The position numbers and the translations under genes are program-made. Below the pieces are notes generated by a model that had not been told where the DNA came from, made no database searches, and saw nothing but the letters and a program-made list of their open reading frames with translations. From NCBI GenBank assembly GCA_903838675.1, contig CAILZI010000128.1, positions 1 to 41,178 of the forward strand: 41,178 nucleotides of DNA, read 5' to 3'. Every line of letters starts with the position of its first letter. The stretch's first letter is position 1. Shown piece after piece: positions 8,092-17,385 of this stretch. This DNA comes from an uncultured Verrucomicrobiota bacterium. Lineage in GTDB: Bacteria; Verrucomicrobiota; Verrucomicrobiia; Verrucomicrobiales; Verrucomicrobiaceae.

Positions 8092-9828
8092 TTGAATCCA
8101 AACTCCCCCATCCTCGGCATCGATCTCGGCACCACGAACTCCCTCGTCGGTGTCGTGGACAGCGGCTTCCCCATCCTGCTGGCAGATGAGCATGGCAGCC
8201 GCAGCACCCCCAGCGCCGTGTGCATGTCTCAAGATGGCAGCATCTCGGTCGGAGCCGTGGCCCTGCGACAAAGAGCACTGCATCCCACGCGCACGATCAC
8301 CTCGGTCAAGCGCCTCATTGGTCGTCGCCCCGGCGAAGCAGGATGGACACCGCCTTATTCACTCAGCGAACTGAAAACCTCCCCAGTCGAAGTTTCGGCA
8401 GAGATTTTAAAACACCTCAAAGCCGTCGCCGAACGCGCTCTCGAACAATCCGTTTCACAGGCCGTCATCACCGTTCCCGCTTACTTCAACGACGCCCAGC
8501 GCAATGCCACCAAGCGTGCCGGTGAACTCGCAGGTCTCGATGTCCTCCGCATCCTCAGCGAGCCCACCGCCGCCGCTCTCGCTTACGGACTCGACAAGCT
8601 CTCCGAGCATCAAAAGATCGCAGTCTATGATCTTGGCGGCGGCACCTTCGACATCTCCGTGCTCGAAATGCGCGACGGCACCTTCCAGGTGCTCTCCACC
8701 GCAGGAGACACCCAGCTCGGCGGCGATGACATTGACCGCCTGCTCGCCGAATTCATCGCGCAAAAACTGACCCTGCCCTCACACGACATCCGCGTCCTCG
8801 AAGCCGCCGAGTCCGTCAAAAAACGCCTCTCCATCGATGATTCGGCCTCTTTCAACGGCCTCGACATCACCCGCGCTGATCTCGAAAAAATCGCTCGTCC
8901 ATGGATTGAACGCACCCGCATCCACTGCCTGCGTGCGTTGAGCGATGCCGACGTCAAAGCCACGGACCTCGATGAAGTCATCCTCGTCGGTGGCAGCACC
9001 CGCATGCCGCTGGTACGCGATTACGTGCGCGAAATCTTCGGCCGTGAACCCAACACCTCGCAGAATCCTGACGAAGCCATCGCCCTCGGTGCCACCATCC
9101 AGGCGGGCATCCTCGGCGGCAGCCTTCGCCAGGTGCTTCTGCTGGATGTCACCCCCCTCTCCCTCGGCATCGAAACCTTCGGCGGCTTGATGAACATCAT
9201 CATCCCGCGCAACACCACCATTCCCGCCAAAGCCGGCGAGATGTTCACCAATGCCGTGGCCAATCAGGACAACATGCTCATCCGCATACTCCAGGGCGAG
9301 CGCGAACTCGCAAAGGACAACTGGGAGCTGGGCCGCATCGAAGTCCCCTTCCCCGCTGGCCCCAAAGGCAGCGCTCGCGTCGGCGTGCAGTTCAGCATTG
9401 ATGCCGACGGCATCCTCCACGTCCTAGCCCGCGACACCGCCACAAATCAGGACACCACCCTGCAGATCAGCGGCACCGCCGTCGATGTCGAAGACGAACG
9501 CGTGGAGCAGATGATCGCCGAGAGCGTCGATTTTGCCTTCGAAGACATGAACGAACGCATCTGGACGGAAGCGAAACTCAAGGCGGAAGAATTGCTGCCC
9601 GCCGTCGATGCCGCGCTTGATCAGCTCGGCGATGCAATCAGCACAGAAGAGAAATCGACCGTGGTCAGCCAGGCCGCCGCCGTCCGCTCATTGCTCGTTG
9701 CCACCGATCACGACGCCAAGGCCCTCAAAGCCGCCACCCAGCTGCTGGATGACGCCACCCAGTCGCTCGCCGTGATGCTGATCGACCGTGCGATGGAAGA
9801 ATCTCTGGTTCGTCGGGGGCTGGTTTGA
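8092..9828 (+). CDS. Short Hsp70/DnaK-family chaperone
   Basis: 578 residues, shorter than classical DnaK (about 610-640). The nucleotide-binding domain is complete: ILGIDLGTTNSLVGVV at the N-terminus, the VITVPAYFNDAQRNATKRAGELAG stretch, phosphate loop IAVYDLGGGTFDISVL, and EVILVGGSTRMPLVRDYV. The substrate domain (about 370-490) is recognisable, and the helical lid is short, ending in MLIDRAMEESLVRRGLV. It resembles HscA-like or DnaK-paralog proteins more than the housekeeping DnaK, and no dnaJ or grpE is nearby. The start is a TTG at 8092; no ATG or GTG was found in frame before the first ATPase motif. The Ser/Thr kinase gene begins 62 bases after its stop on the same strand, suggesting co-expression. 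Confidence 0.9.
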   Translation: MNPNSPILGIDLGTTNSLVGVVDSGFPILLADEHGSRSTPSAVCMSQDGSISVGAVALRQRALHPTRTITSVKRLIGRRPGEAGWTPPYSLSELKTSPVEVSAEILKHLKAVAERALEQSVSQAVITVPAYFNDAQRNATKRAGELAGLDVLRILSEPTAAALAYGLDKLSEHQKIAVYDLGGGTFDISVLEMRDGTFQVLSTAGDTQLGGDDIDRLLAEFIAQKLTLPSHDIRVLEAAESVKKRLSIDDSASFNGLDITRADLEKIARPWIERTRIHCLRALSDADVKATDLDEVILVGGSTRMPLVRDYVREIFGREPNTSQNPDEAIALGATIQAGILGGSLRQVLLLDVTPLSLGIETFGGLMNIIIPRNTTIPAKAGEMFTNAVANQDNMLIRILQGERELAKDNWELGRIEVPFPAGPKGSARVGVQFSIDADGILHVLARDTATNQDTTLQISGTAVDVEDERVEQMIAESVDFAFEDMNERIWTEAKLKAEELLPAVDAALDQLGDAISTEEKSTVVSQAAAVRSLLVATDHDAKALKAATQLLDDATQSLAVMLIDRAMEESLVRRGLV

Positions 9829-9890
9829 TTTTCCTGTTCCCATTTTGGGGCAGACGGCTACGATCCGCGCAATGATCGTTTCTAGAGGAC

Positions 9891-12800
9891 ATGAATGAGA
9901 ATTCTCGACATGACGGAGCCGTGAGGTGGACGCCGCCAGCTCCTGAGCATTTGCAGGCCATGCTGCCTCAATATGATCAATGGGAGATGCTCGGCTGCGG
10001 TGGCATGGGCGCTGTTTACAAAGCACGCCAGACTTCACTCGATCGGCTTGTGGCCATCAAGGTGCTGCCACCCCAGGTGGCGGAACACGAGGCGGATTAC
10101 ATCGAACGCTTCAAGAACGAGGCGCGCACGATGGCCAGGATGAACCATCCCGCCATCGTGGCCGTTTACGACTTCGGCGAAACCCGCGATGAACTGCTCT
10201 ACATCGTCATGGAGTACATCGACGGCACGGACGTGGCCAGGATGATCCAGTCGCAGGGGAAGCTGCCGGTGGATCACGCGCTTGCCATCACCGCTCACGT
10301 CTGCGATGCGCTGGCTTACGCCCATGAGCACGGCGTCGTTCATCGCGACATCAAGCCGGCCAATATTCTCATCAACATGGAAGGGGCTGTGAAGGTGGCT
10401 GACTTCGGTCTGGCCCGCATGCATGATCCTGGACAGTCCGGCAGTCTGACCCAGGAAGGCACCACGTTGGGCACACCCGACTACGTGGCACCCGAGGTGC
10501 TGACCATCGGCATGCAGGTCGATGGCCGTGCCGATCTCTACGCCGTCGGCGTGATGCTGTACAACATGCTCACCGGCAAAATCCCACGCGGCACCTTCCA
10601 AATGCCCAGTGAAAAAGTGGGCTGTGACACACGCTATGACGCCATCATACGCAAAGCGATGGAGCAGGATGTGGCCAGACGCTATCAGACCTCTCGCGAA
10701 CTTCGCCGTGATCTCGATGAGATCCTCACCGTCCCTGTCGCCAAAGAAAAACCGGCCCGGCAGGCGCCCGCAGGCGGCATGCTGCCGCGCCAGCCACCGC
10801 CGCCACCGCCGCCACCTGGCACCCCATGGGGCATGATCGCCGCTGGCGTGATCGTTCTCGGCGCGGCCGCCGTCTTTCTCATGCCGCGCGGTCAGCCCCC
10901 TCCGGCCCCACCCGCCCCCGAAGTCGCCAAGGTCGAGCCTGCCAGACAAGAACCTGCCCAATCAACACCTGCCTCAAGACCACCGTCCCCTCCGGCTCCC
11001 GTCCCGCTCGTTGTGCCAGCCGATCCCAACGCCCCCAAGGGCAGCCCTATGTCCAAACTCCCGGTGCTGAGCTACAACGGGCACCGGTATCAGGTCGTAG
11101 CTCAGGAGGCAGGCAAAGGAATGAACCAGGCCAGCGCGCAAAAGTACGCCCAAACCCTCGGCGCGCATCTGGCCACCATTAACAATCAGGCTGAGCAGGA
11201 CTGGATGAACCGTGCTCTGCCTCCCTATATAAAGCAGGTTTCGCGCGAGATGGTCACTACCGGCGGCGTGCGCGAAAAGGGTGTTTGGAAATGGCTCACC
11301 GGCGAGCCGTTTGACTTCGTGCAGTGGGAGCCAGGCACTGACGCCGCATCTGAACCAGAGAAAAACTTCATTCTGAAACTCACCAACCGCTCGGCTGACA
11401 AAGTGGTCTGGGGCCTGGGCGGCGACAATGGCGAGCGTGCCTTCATCCTCGAATGGGATTCCCCACTGCCGAAACCAAAACCACCCGCGCCAGCCTCTTC
11501 ACCTCCACCCTTGGCCGAAAGCGAAGGCACGAAACGTCTGCGCGAACTGGACGCCAGATTCCATGCAGCGCTGGATCGTGATGTCCTGGCGGTTCATCGC
11601 ACTGCGCTGGGAGACTTGAACACCAAATACCTCGCTGCGCTGGATCGTGCTCTGTCAGCAGAGACGGCGGCGGCGCGCCTTCCTGAAGCGCTCGCACTGC
11701 GTGAAGAACAGCAGCTCATCAAAAGCCACGGCCCGCTTCCAGCAGAGGATGCCCCGAATCTGCCTGCGCCGCTGAAAACACTGCGCACCACCTACCGCAC
11801 CAGTCTGCGTCCCATCGAAACAACTCTTCACAACGGGATCATCACCCTCTTTGTAAAGTATGAGGAAGTGCTGAAGGCCGAACAGGCGGAATGGACCAGG
11901 GCCGCGAAGCTGGACGACGCCAGACTCGCCGCTGAACGGATCGCCAGTCTCTCCCGCGAACGTGCCGCTCTCCTCGCTGAGTCAAAGGAACTCCTGCCTG
12001 GAGGCCATGAGCTGGTGCTGCAAAAAAACGACCACTTCACCTCCGCAGAATCGTTCACGCCTCCGGTGGAGTTCACCCTCGTGGTGAAAACCAGCAAGGA
12101 TGACCTGCGGCTCGCCTACACTGCCAGGCAGGTGATTTTCAACTGGGAAAGAAACCAGGATGAGCTTCGCATCGATGCCGACCCCGGCGGCGGCCGTCAT
12201 GTTCCCGGCATGGGACGCATCCCGGAGGACACCTTTGTCACCATCCACTGGCGCATCCTGCCGCACATGCAGAGCATCAGCGTCGATGGCAAACGCCGTT
12301 TCCTGCACTTTGGTGACTACTCCAAAGTGGACAGACCGCTGGAAATTTTCCCGCTCAATCACGTCGTCACGATCAAGTCCGCCAAGGTGAAGGCGTTGGA
12401 TCTCCAGACCGTCGAAGACCAGGTCACCAGCAATCCGGCAATGCGCGACCTCTTTCTCGACAAAGCCGAATGGACTGGCAGGCTCACCATTCCTGCGGGC
12501 ACCTACCATCCCCTGCGCCGTATCGACATCGGTGCACCCGGTAGGAAAGACTCGCAGGCACAAAATGATGAACTGCGTGGCGATGTAATAAGCCTGCCCG
12601 GCATGCGCATCGAAAACGTACGCTTCCATCTCCGCGAAGGCTCATGGCAGGCCTCTGGCGGCCATTTCCGCGATGTAAAGATCACCGCAGACCTCGGTGG
12701 CAGCTTTGAGGCGCGCGACAGCATTTTTCAGGATTGCCTCTTTGCCAAGGAAGGAGCCTGGTTTGTGTCCTTTTTCACTTCCAAATGGCATTACACCAAC

Positions 12801-13235
12801 TGCGTGATCGCAGACTCCTTCATGCAAGGGTGGAAGCTCCTTGATGTGGGCATGAAGCTCGAATCCTGCACCCTGGCAGGCATCGATTTGGTCCCCATCG
12901 GGTATAAAGATGACGCAGTTGAGGAAGTGACCAGGGAATGGCTCAGCATCCAGAACTGCCGCTTCATCAACTGCCGCGTGCCCGAGAGCTTTGCCCTCGC
13001 CACCCGGAACTGCATCTTTGAAAAATGCACCTTTGGCCCCGCCGAGGAAAAGCTCCCGCTCAAATCACCCCTGAAGGCCATCATCTATGTGCTGGATTGT
13101 AGCAACCTTCCCCAGACGGGTCCGGGGCGCACCATCGAGGCGAAACCAGCCGCACAGCTCAGCACCAAAGCCGGTGCCTCGCTGCCCTATGTGATCACAA
13201 ACGGCCAGCTCGACTTTCAAAGTCCCCCGCAATAA
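9891..13235 (+). CDS. Membrane Ser/Thr protein kinase with C-type-lectin-like and helical ectodomains
   Basis: 1114 residues. The cytoplasmic kinase domain (about 28-280) has a complete active site: glycine loop LGCGGMGAVYKA, Lys57 in VAIKV, HRDIKPANIL (151-160) with catalytic Asp153, DFG at 171-173, and a TPDYVAPE activation segment. A proline-rich linker leads to one transmembrane helix (about 313-332). Outside lie a second proline-rich stretch, a C-type-lectin-like fold (about 388-525; SYNGHRYQVV, GAHLATINNQAEQDW, FILEWDSP), a helical module (about 545-700) shared with the FGE-like proteins at 2977-5800, and a C-terminal beta-rich part (about 705-1114) with repeated short strands suggestive of a beta-helix. 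Hanks-type kinases phosphorylate Ser/Thr; substrates here are unknown. An AGAGGA sequence lies close before the ATG. Confidence 0.9.
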   Translation: MNENSRHDGAVRWTPPAPEHLQAMLPQYDQWEMLGCGGMGAVYKARQTSLDRLVAIKVLPPQVAEHEADYIERFKNEARTMARMNHPAIVAVYDFGETRDELLYIVMEYIDGTDVARMIQSQGKLPVDHALAITAHVCDALAYAHEHGVVHRDIKPANILINMEGAVKVADFGLARMHDPGQSGSLTQEGTTLGTPDYVAPEVLTIGMQVDGRADLYAVGVMLYNMLTGKIPRGTFQMPSEKVGCDTRYDAIIRKAMEQDVARRYQTSRELRRDLDEILTVPVAKEKPARQAPAGGMLPRQPPPPPPPPGTPWGMIAAGVIVLGAAAVFLMPRGQPPPAPPAPEVAKVEPARQEPAQSTPASRPPSPPAPVPLVVPADPNAPKGSPMSKLPVLSYNGHRYQVVAQEAGKGMNQASAQKYAQTLGAHLATINNQAEQDWMNRALPPYIKQVSREMVTTGGVREKGVWKWLTGEPFDFVQWEPGTDAASEPEKNFILKLTNRSADKVVWGLGGDNGERAFILEWDSPLPKPKPPAPASSPPPLAESEGTKRLRELDARFHAALDRDVLAVHRTALGDLNTKYLAALDRALSAETAAARLPEALALREEQQLIKSHGPLPAEDAPNLPAPLKTLRTTYRTSLRPIETTLHNGIITLFVKYEEVLKAEQAEWTRAAKLDDARLAAERIASLSRERAALLAESKELLPGGHELVLQKNDHFTSAESFTPPVEFTLVVKTSKDDLRLAYTARQVIFNWERNQDELRIDADPGGGRHVPGMGRIPEDTFVTIHWRILPHMQSISVDGKRRFLHFGDYSKVDRPLEIFPLNHVVTIKSAKVKALDLQTVEDQVTSNPAMRDLFLDKAEWTGRLTIPAGTYHPLRRIDIGAPGRKDSQAQNDELRGDVISLPGMRIENVRFHLREGSWQASGGHFRDVKITADLGGSFEARDSIFQDCLFAKEGAWFVSFFTSKWHYTNCVIADSFMQGWKLLDVGMKLESCTLAGIDLVPIGYKDDAVEEVTREWLSIQNCRFINCRVPESFALATRNCIFEKCTFGPAEEKLPLKSPLKAIIYVLDCSNLPQTGPGRTIEAKPAAQLSTKAGASLPYVITNGQLDFQSPPQ

Positions 13236-13247
13236 GCCGTTCCAACC

Positions 13248-13260
13248 ATGGCGGAGCCAT
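13248..13260. repeat. Short palindrome with GGA loop
   Basis: ATGGC-GGA-GCCAT, a perfect 5-bp inverted repeat 13 bases after the kinase stop codon, without a T-tract. It is one of several intergenic palindromes in the window built as arm-GGA-arm or arm-GTA-arm. Confidence 0.5.
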
Positions 13261-13328
13261 CAAAGCCTGGAGCGCAGCGACACCCCTCCAAACACGCTTC
13301 TCGTCCACCAAACACCTCGGATCAAACC

Positions 13329-14285
13329 TCAACGCGCCGCCCCGGTGCCGCCCTGCTGGAAGTAGGCGTCACGCATGCGGCGCAGCTCTTCAAGGCGGGA
13401 GGAAATCTCCGTGTGTTCACGCGCTTTTTCGGCCTTCTGCTGCGTGACGAAGTGATTGTTGCTGCCCAGGCTGCGCCAGGGGCCGGCCGGGACTTCACTC
13501 ACATCCACAAATCGCCAGTCACAGCGCCCGCTGCTCGAAATGCCAAGATAGTCACGCACGGCGGGAGAAATATCGAGCCCCGCACCACGATTGCTCGTGT
13601 TCTTCGGACGAGAATTGCCGAAGACATACTCATGGTCATCGGTCACGAACGGGCCGCAGTCCTCCCACTGGGCATAGCAGACGCGGTTGCCATAGCGAAT
13701 GGCGATCCACTGCCCTTTCAGCACCGTTTTGCCAGAGCGCACAAAGCGCTGCTTGAACCATGGGATGACCCTGGAGGCCTCCGGCTTGTGGGAGTCAAAG
13801 TCGATCACGTCGTTGTAGGGCAGCGCCACGTAGAACGGATTCTGTTTCGGAATGAATCCAACGGGGGTGAAATTGTCTTTCCGCTTCGTGGGATCGGGAT
13901 CATCATAGCCGCCGAAGTTTTGCATCCACTGCGTGTCCCAGGAGCTTTTGTCATTGGGAGTAGGATTGTTTTCTGTCGGCTGCTCGCCCACCCAAAACAC
14001 CGTGGCCACGATGTCCAGCTTCCACGGATAGCGGGCGTAACCCAGATGCGGCATCGAAGACGAGCTGAAGCTGGGTATCGTTGCGGAAACGCTGCGGGGA
14101 GGTGACGTTTGAGTCTGCGCAGGCGCTGCGGATTTGCTTTGGGCAGCCGGCGCTGCATTCCCTTTTTTCAATGCCGCAGCAGCCCCCGTGGCTGAAACCG
14201 AGGATGCCCCCTGGCCAAATGCCGACACCGCCGCCACGAGAGACGCGACGACGACGAATGAACTGAGAGAACGTTCAGCGGGCAT
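13329..14285 (-). CDS. Secreted protein with double-psi beta-barrel (RlpA-like) features
   Basis: 318 residues from ATG 14285. An upstream extension of the frame (to 14453) looks non-coding; the ATG at 14285 directly precedes a signal peptide (SSFVVVASLVAAVSAFGQ). An Ala/Ser/Pro-rich linker (about 25-70) follows, then a globular domain. Its C-terminal half has the sequence order seen in double-psi beta-barrel proteins such as RlpA: an AIRYGNRVCYAQW strand, DCGPFV, GLDISPAVRDYLG and a WRFVDV closing strand. The Asp in DCGPF and the D-[IL]-SPA motif fit that fold. It ends in a charged helix (KAEKAREHTEISSRLEELRR). Catalytic activity is not claimed. It is downstream of nadB with a 210-base gap and may have its own promoter. 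Confidence 0.7.
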   Translation of the reverse strand: MPAERSLSSFVVVASLVAAVSAFGQGASSVSATGAAAALKKGNAAPAAQSKSAAPAQTQTSPPRSVSATIPSFSSSSMPHLGYARYPWKLDIVATVFWVGEQPTENNPTPNDKSSWDTQWMQNFGGYDDPDPTKRKDNFTPVGFIPKQNPFYVALPYNDVIDFDSHKPEASRVIPWFKQRFVRSGKTVLKGQWIAIRYGNRVCYAQWEDCGPFVTDDHEYVFGNSRPKNTSNRGAGLDISPAVRDYLGISSSGRCDWRFVDVSEVPAGPWRSLGSNNHFVTQQKAEKAREHTEISSRLEELRRMRDAYFQQGGTGAAR

Positions 14286-14495
14286 GGGGGTGGGACCTAG
14301 TTGAGAGAAGTGTAACAGCTTACCATGGTAAACTGCAATCTGTAATTCACCACGTAAGGCCCGGCGCTCTGGCGGAGGAAACAATCTCGATCCACGAAAC
14401 AACGGTGCTGAATCATGGACAGAAGCAGACGCTGCACCGTTCAAAACACCCAACGGTTCACCTGCAATCCAAAGCCGTCCCCAGTGCCAATAATC

Positions 14496-16100
14496 TCAAT
14501 AGCGGCGCAGGGTGGAATCCTGCGGCGGCCGCGTGTCGTCCGTCTTCGGGTAGTCCAGCGTGTAGTGCAGCCCGCGGCTTTCGTGCCGGCGGATGGCGCA
14601 TTCAACGACAAGGGAGGCAGTTTCGACGAGGTTGCGCAGTTCCAGGATTTCACTGGTCACATGATTGCTCCAGTAGAACTCCTGCACCTCACGCTTGAGG
14701 TTGCGCAGACGAGCCGCAGCACGCTGCAGACGCTTGTTGGTGCGCACGATGGAGACGTAATCCCACATCAAGCGCCGGATTTCGTCCCAGTTGTGGTAGA
14801 TCACGACGAGTTCGTCATTTTCCACCACCCCGCTGGTCTCCCAAGGGCGCAGTTCGTAGCTCTGCTCGGCCACTTTCCCCTGCGGGATCTTTTTGATCAA
14901 ATGCGCCACCGCACGCTGGGCCGTGACGCAGCATTCGAGCAGCGAATTGCTGGCCAGGCGGTTCGCCCCATGCAGCCCGGTGCAGCCCACCTCGCCGACG
15001 GCGCAAAGCCCCCGGATGCTCGTGGCCCCGTTCACGTCCGTCAGCACGCCACCGCATTGATAATGAGCGGCTGGCACCACCGGTATGGGCTCCTTGGTGA
15101 TGTCGATTCCGACATCAAGGCAGGCTTTTTGAATGTTCGGAAAATGGCTCGCGATGAACTCAGCCGGCCGATGGCTGATGTCGAGATATACGCACGGGCC
15201 GCCGGTCTTCTTGATCTCATGGTCAATCGCCCGTGCCACAATGTCACGTGGCGCCAGGGAGCCGCGCGGATCGTAGCGTTGCATGAACTCCTGTCCGTCA
15301 CTGCCGATCAAACGCGCACCTTCACCCCGCATCGCCTCGCTGATAAGGAAGGAGCGTTTCTGCGGATGGTACAGGCAGGTCGGATGGAACTGGATGAATT
15401 CCATGTCCGAAATCGTGGCCCCGGCACGCCAGGCCATCGCCACCCCGTCACCCGTCGCGACGCGGGGGTTCGTGGTGTACAAGTAAACACGCCCACAACC
15501 GCCGGTGGCCAGAATCACCCGGTCTGAGCGGAAGGTGTGAACTTCGCCACTGGTCTCATCCAGCACATAAAGTCCGAGCACACGGTCCTCGGAGACCAGA
15601 CCAAGCTTGGCCGTCGTCAGAATGTCGATGGCGTAATGGTTTTCGTAGATCGTGATGTTCGGATTGGCACGCACGGTGGCCAGCAGCTTCTCCGTGATCT
15701 CCCGCCCGGTGGCATCCGCCGCATGCAGCACCCGGCGTGCGGTATGGCCACCTTCGCGGGTCAGATCAAACTCCAGATGCCCGTCCACCGCTTCACGCTG
15801 GTCGAAATGCACGCCCCACTTCACCAGATCGGCAATGCGCGCTGGTCCTTCGCTCACGATCGTACGCACTGCCGCCTCTTTGCACAGGCCCGCTCCGGCA
15901 ATGAGCGTGTCGCTCACATGCTTTTCGATGGAGTCGTTCTCCGCCGTCACACAAGCGATGCCGCCCTGCGCCCAGTTCGAGTTGGAGTCCAGCGCTCCAC
16001 GCTTGGTGATCATCACCACTTTGCCATGCTCAGCGGCATGCAAGGCCGAGACCAATCCCCCTGCTCCGGTTCCGACGATGATGAAATCTGTCTCAATCAT
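14496..16100 (-). CDS. nadB: L-aspartate oxidase
   Basis: 534 residues from ATG 16100. It oxidises L-aspartate to iminoaspartate using FAD, the first step of de novo NAD synthesis. The Rossmann motif IIVGTGAGGLVSALHAAEHG is at the N-terminus, followed by SNSNWAQGGIACV, the RREGGHTARRVLHAADATG-type substrate region, and the FAD-binding ASNSLLECCVTAQRA segment near residue 370. The helical C-terminal domain is present. These separate it from succinate dehydrogenase SdhA, its close relative. The frame is open 37 codons upstream, but similarity starts at MIETDFIIVG. nadA and nadC are not adjacent. It follows the aldo/keto reductase by 47 bases, possibly in one transcript. Confidence 0.93.
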   Translation of the reverse strand: MIETDFIIVGTGAGGLVSALHAAEHGKVVMITKRGALDSNSNWAQGGIACVTAENDSIEKHVSDTLIAGAGLCKEAAVRTIVSEGPARIADLVKWGVHFDQREAVDGHLEFDLTREGGHTARRVLHAADATGREITEKLLATVRANPNITIYENHYAIDILTTAKLGLVSEDRVLGLYVLDETSGEVHTFRSDRVILATGGCGRVYLYTTNPRVATGDGVAMAWRAGATISDMEFIQFHPTCLYHPQKRSFLISEAMRGEGARLIGSDGQEFMQRYDPRGSLAPRDIVARAIDHEIKKTGGPCVYLDISHRPAEFIASHFPNIQKACLDVGIDITKEPIPVVPAAHYQCGGVLTDVNGATSIRGLCAVGEVGCTGLHGANRLASNSLLECCVTAQRAVAHLIKKIPQGKVAEQSYELRPWETSGVVENDELVVIYHNWDEIRRLMWDYVSIVRTNKRLQRAAARLRNLKREVQEFYWSNHVTSEILELRNLVETASLVVECAIRRHESRGLHYTLDYPKTDDTRPPQDSTLRRY

Positions 16101-16147
16101 GAATGATGGTGACTCTTTCGTCGCGGAACCGGCAAGATGCAAATGCA

Positions 16148-17266
16148 CTACCAGCTCGTTCCCAAACTCCAGCGCGTCGCAAGGTCCAGCAGATCGGGGC
16201 GCAGCGGCCATTCATCCGCGCGCGGCTCCTGGCCTTCGTGGCGGTGGCTGGCTCCCTTGAGCGCCATGCAGCCCGTGTTGTCACCGATCTGACGGATCGT
16301 TTCGATCTCTTCAGCAGACAGACACTGTTCTGGCAGGGCCGCCAGATCGTCCAGCTTGCTCTCAATCGTGCGGGCACCTTCACCGTGCTCCTGGATGAGG
16401 GTCGGAACGACGCTCTTCACCGCCGTGTTGCCCAAGGTCCACAAACAGGCGAGCTGCAGCATCGACAAGCCATGCTTCTCGGCGAACGGGCGCACTTTTT
16501 CCAGCTTCTCGACCCCGTGCTCAATCCAGTCGCCGGGACGGTGCGTACGATGGTCGCCATCACGGAATTTGTGCCCTGGTTTCACGTCATCATGAAAAAG
16601 ACCGCCGTAGTCGACCACTCGGGCCAGAATATCCACGTTGTTCTTGGCCGCCGCTCCCAGCACATGCTGACCGGGCCAGGGCTCCAACGGATTCAGAATG
16701 ATCATCGCCCAGTCCATGCGGTCGCCGAACCGCTCAAAGCACTCGATCATGTCGAGGGTGAAACCGTTCGCAGGTCCAGGCGCGATGCCAAGGCGATCCG
16801 TCAGCCCGTCCGTCTTGAGCGCCGTGAACGCATCCCACACCTTTTCACTCGTGTAGCTGATGCTGTCCGGATTGTGCAGCATGAGCAGGTCGAATTTCGA
16901 AGTCTGGCAGCGCTCCAGGCTCTTCTCCGTGGCCATCTTCAGGTAATCATAATACTTCTCCGGCCCGCGCAGCGTCGGATCGGTGAAGCGCGGATAGCCC
17001 CGCGACCCCTGGCGGATGCCTTCGTAAATGTCATGGCCCACGATGCCGACGAGACAGTATTCCTCACGCGGGATGCCTTTCAGCGCCTCACCGAGCAGCG
17101 AGTCCGCACGCCCCACTCCATACACATCCGCCGTGACAAAAGTGCGCACGCCCTTTTCAAACGAATCGCGCATCAGCTGCATGTAATGCTCCTCGGAGAG
17201 CTGTTCTCCGTAATGCATGAAGCGTCCGCCGCTCCAGGTGCCGTAGGCTGTTCGTGTCAGATTCAT
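16148..17266 (-). CDS. Aldo/keto reductase family protein
   Basis: 372 residues with the (beta/alpha)8 aldo/keto reductase pattern: VRTFVTADVYGVGRADSLLGEAL (Asp47 and Tyr49 of the catalytic tetrad) and FDLLMLHNPD with His131. The strand that normally ends in the catalytic Lys reads YCLVGIVGHDIYEG and has no Lys at that place, so classic carbonyl reduction is uncertain. A C-terminal extension (about 300-372) contains CLSAEEIETIRQIGDNTGC, as in several larger members of the family. Substrate is unknown. It lies between murG (119 bases upstream) and nadB (47 bases downstream) on the same strand; whether it belongs to the cell-wall operon is not clear. Confidence 0.85.
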   Translation of the reverse strand: MNLTRTAYGTWSGGRFMHYGEQLSEEHYMQLMRDSFEKGVRTFVTADVYGVGRADSLLGEALKGIPREEYCLVGIVGHDIYEGIRQGSRGYPRFTDPTLRGPEKYYDYLKMATEKSLERCQTSKFDLLMLHNPDSISYTSEKVWDAFTALKTDGLTDRLGIAPGPANGFTLDMIECFERFGDRMDWAMIILNPLEPWPGQHVLGAAAKNNVDILARVVDYGGLFHDDVKPGHKFRDGDHRTHRPGDWIEHGVEKLEKVRPFAEKHGLSMLQLACLWTLGNTAVKSVVPTLIQEHGEGARTIESKLDDLAALPEQCLSAEEIETIRQIGDNTGCMALKGASHRHEGQEPRADEWPLRPDLLDLATRWSLGTSW

Positions 17267-17385
17267 AAAGGGGTCAGGTTGGAATTTTGAGGGGGAAGAT
17301 ACATAACGACTCCGCCCCGTGTTTCAAACACGGATCATGCCCGGGGTGGATGAGGCGCAGAATTTGGCAAAATCGGCAGCCCCCC

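Noticed and set aside
13248..15527. Long plus-strand frames opposite the secreted protein (13248-14105) and nadB (14415-15527)
   Set aside because: Antisense to genes with clear motifs; compositions are biased and no motif is recognisable.
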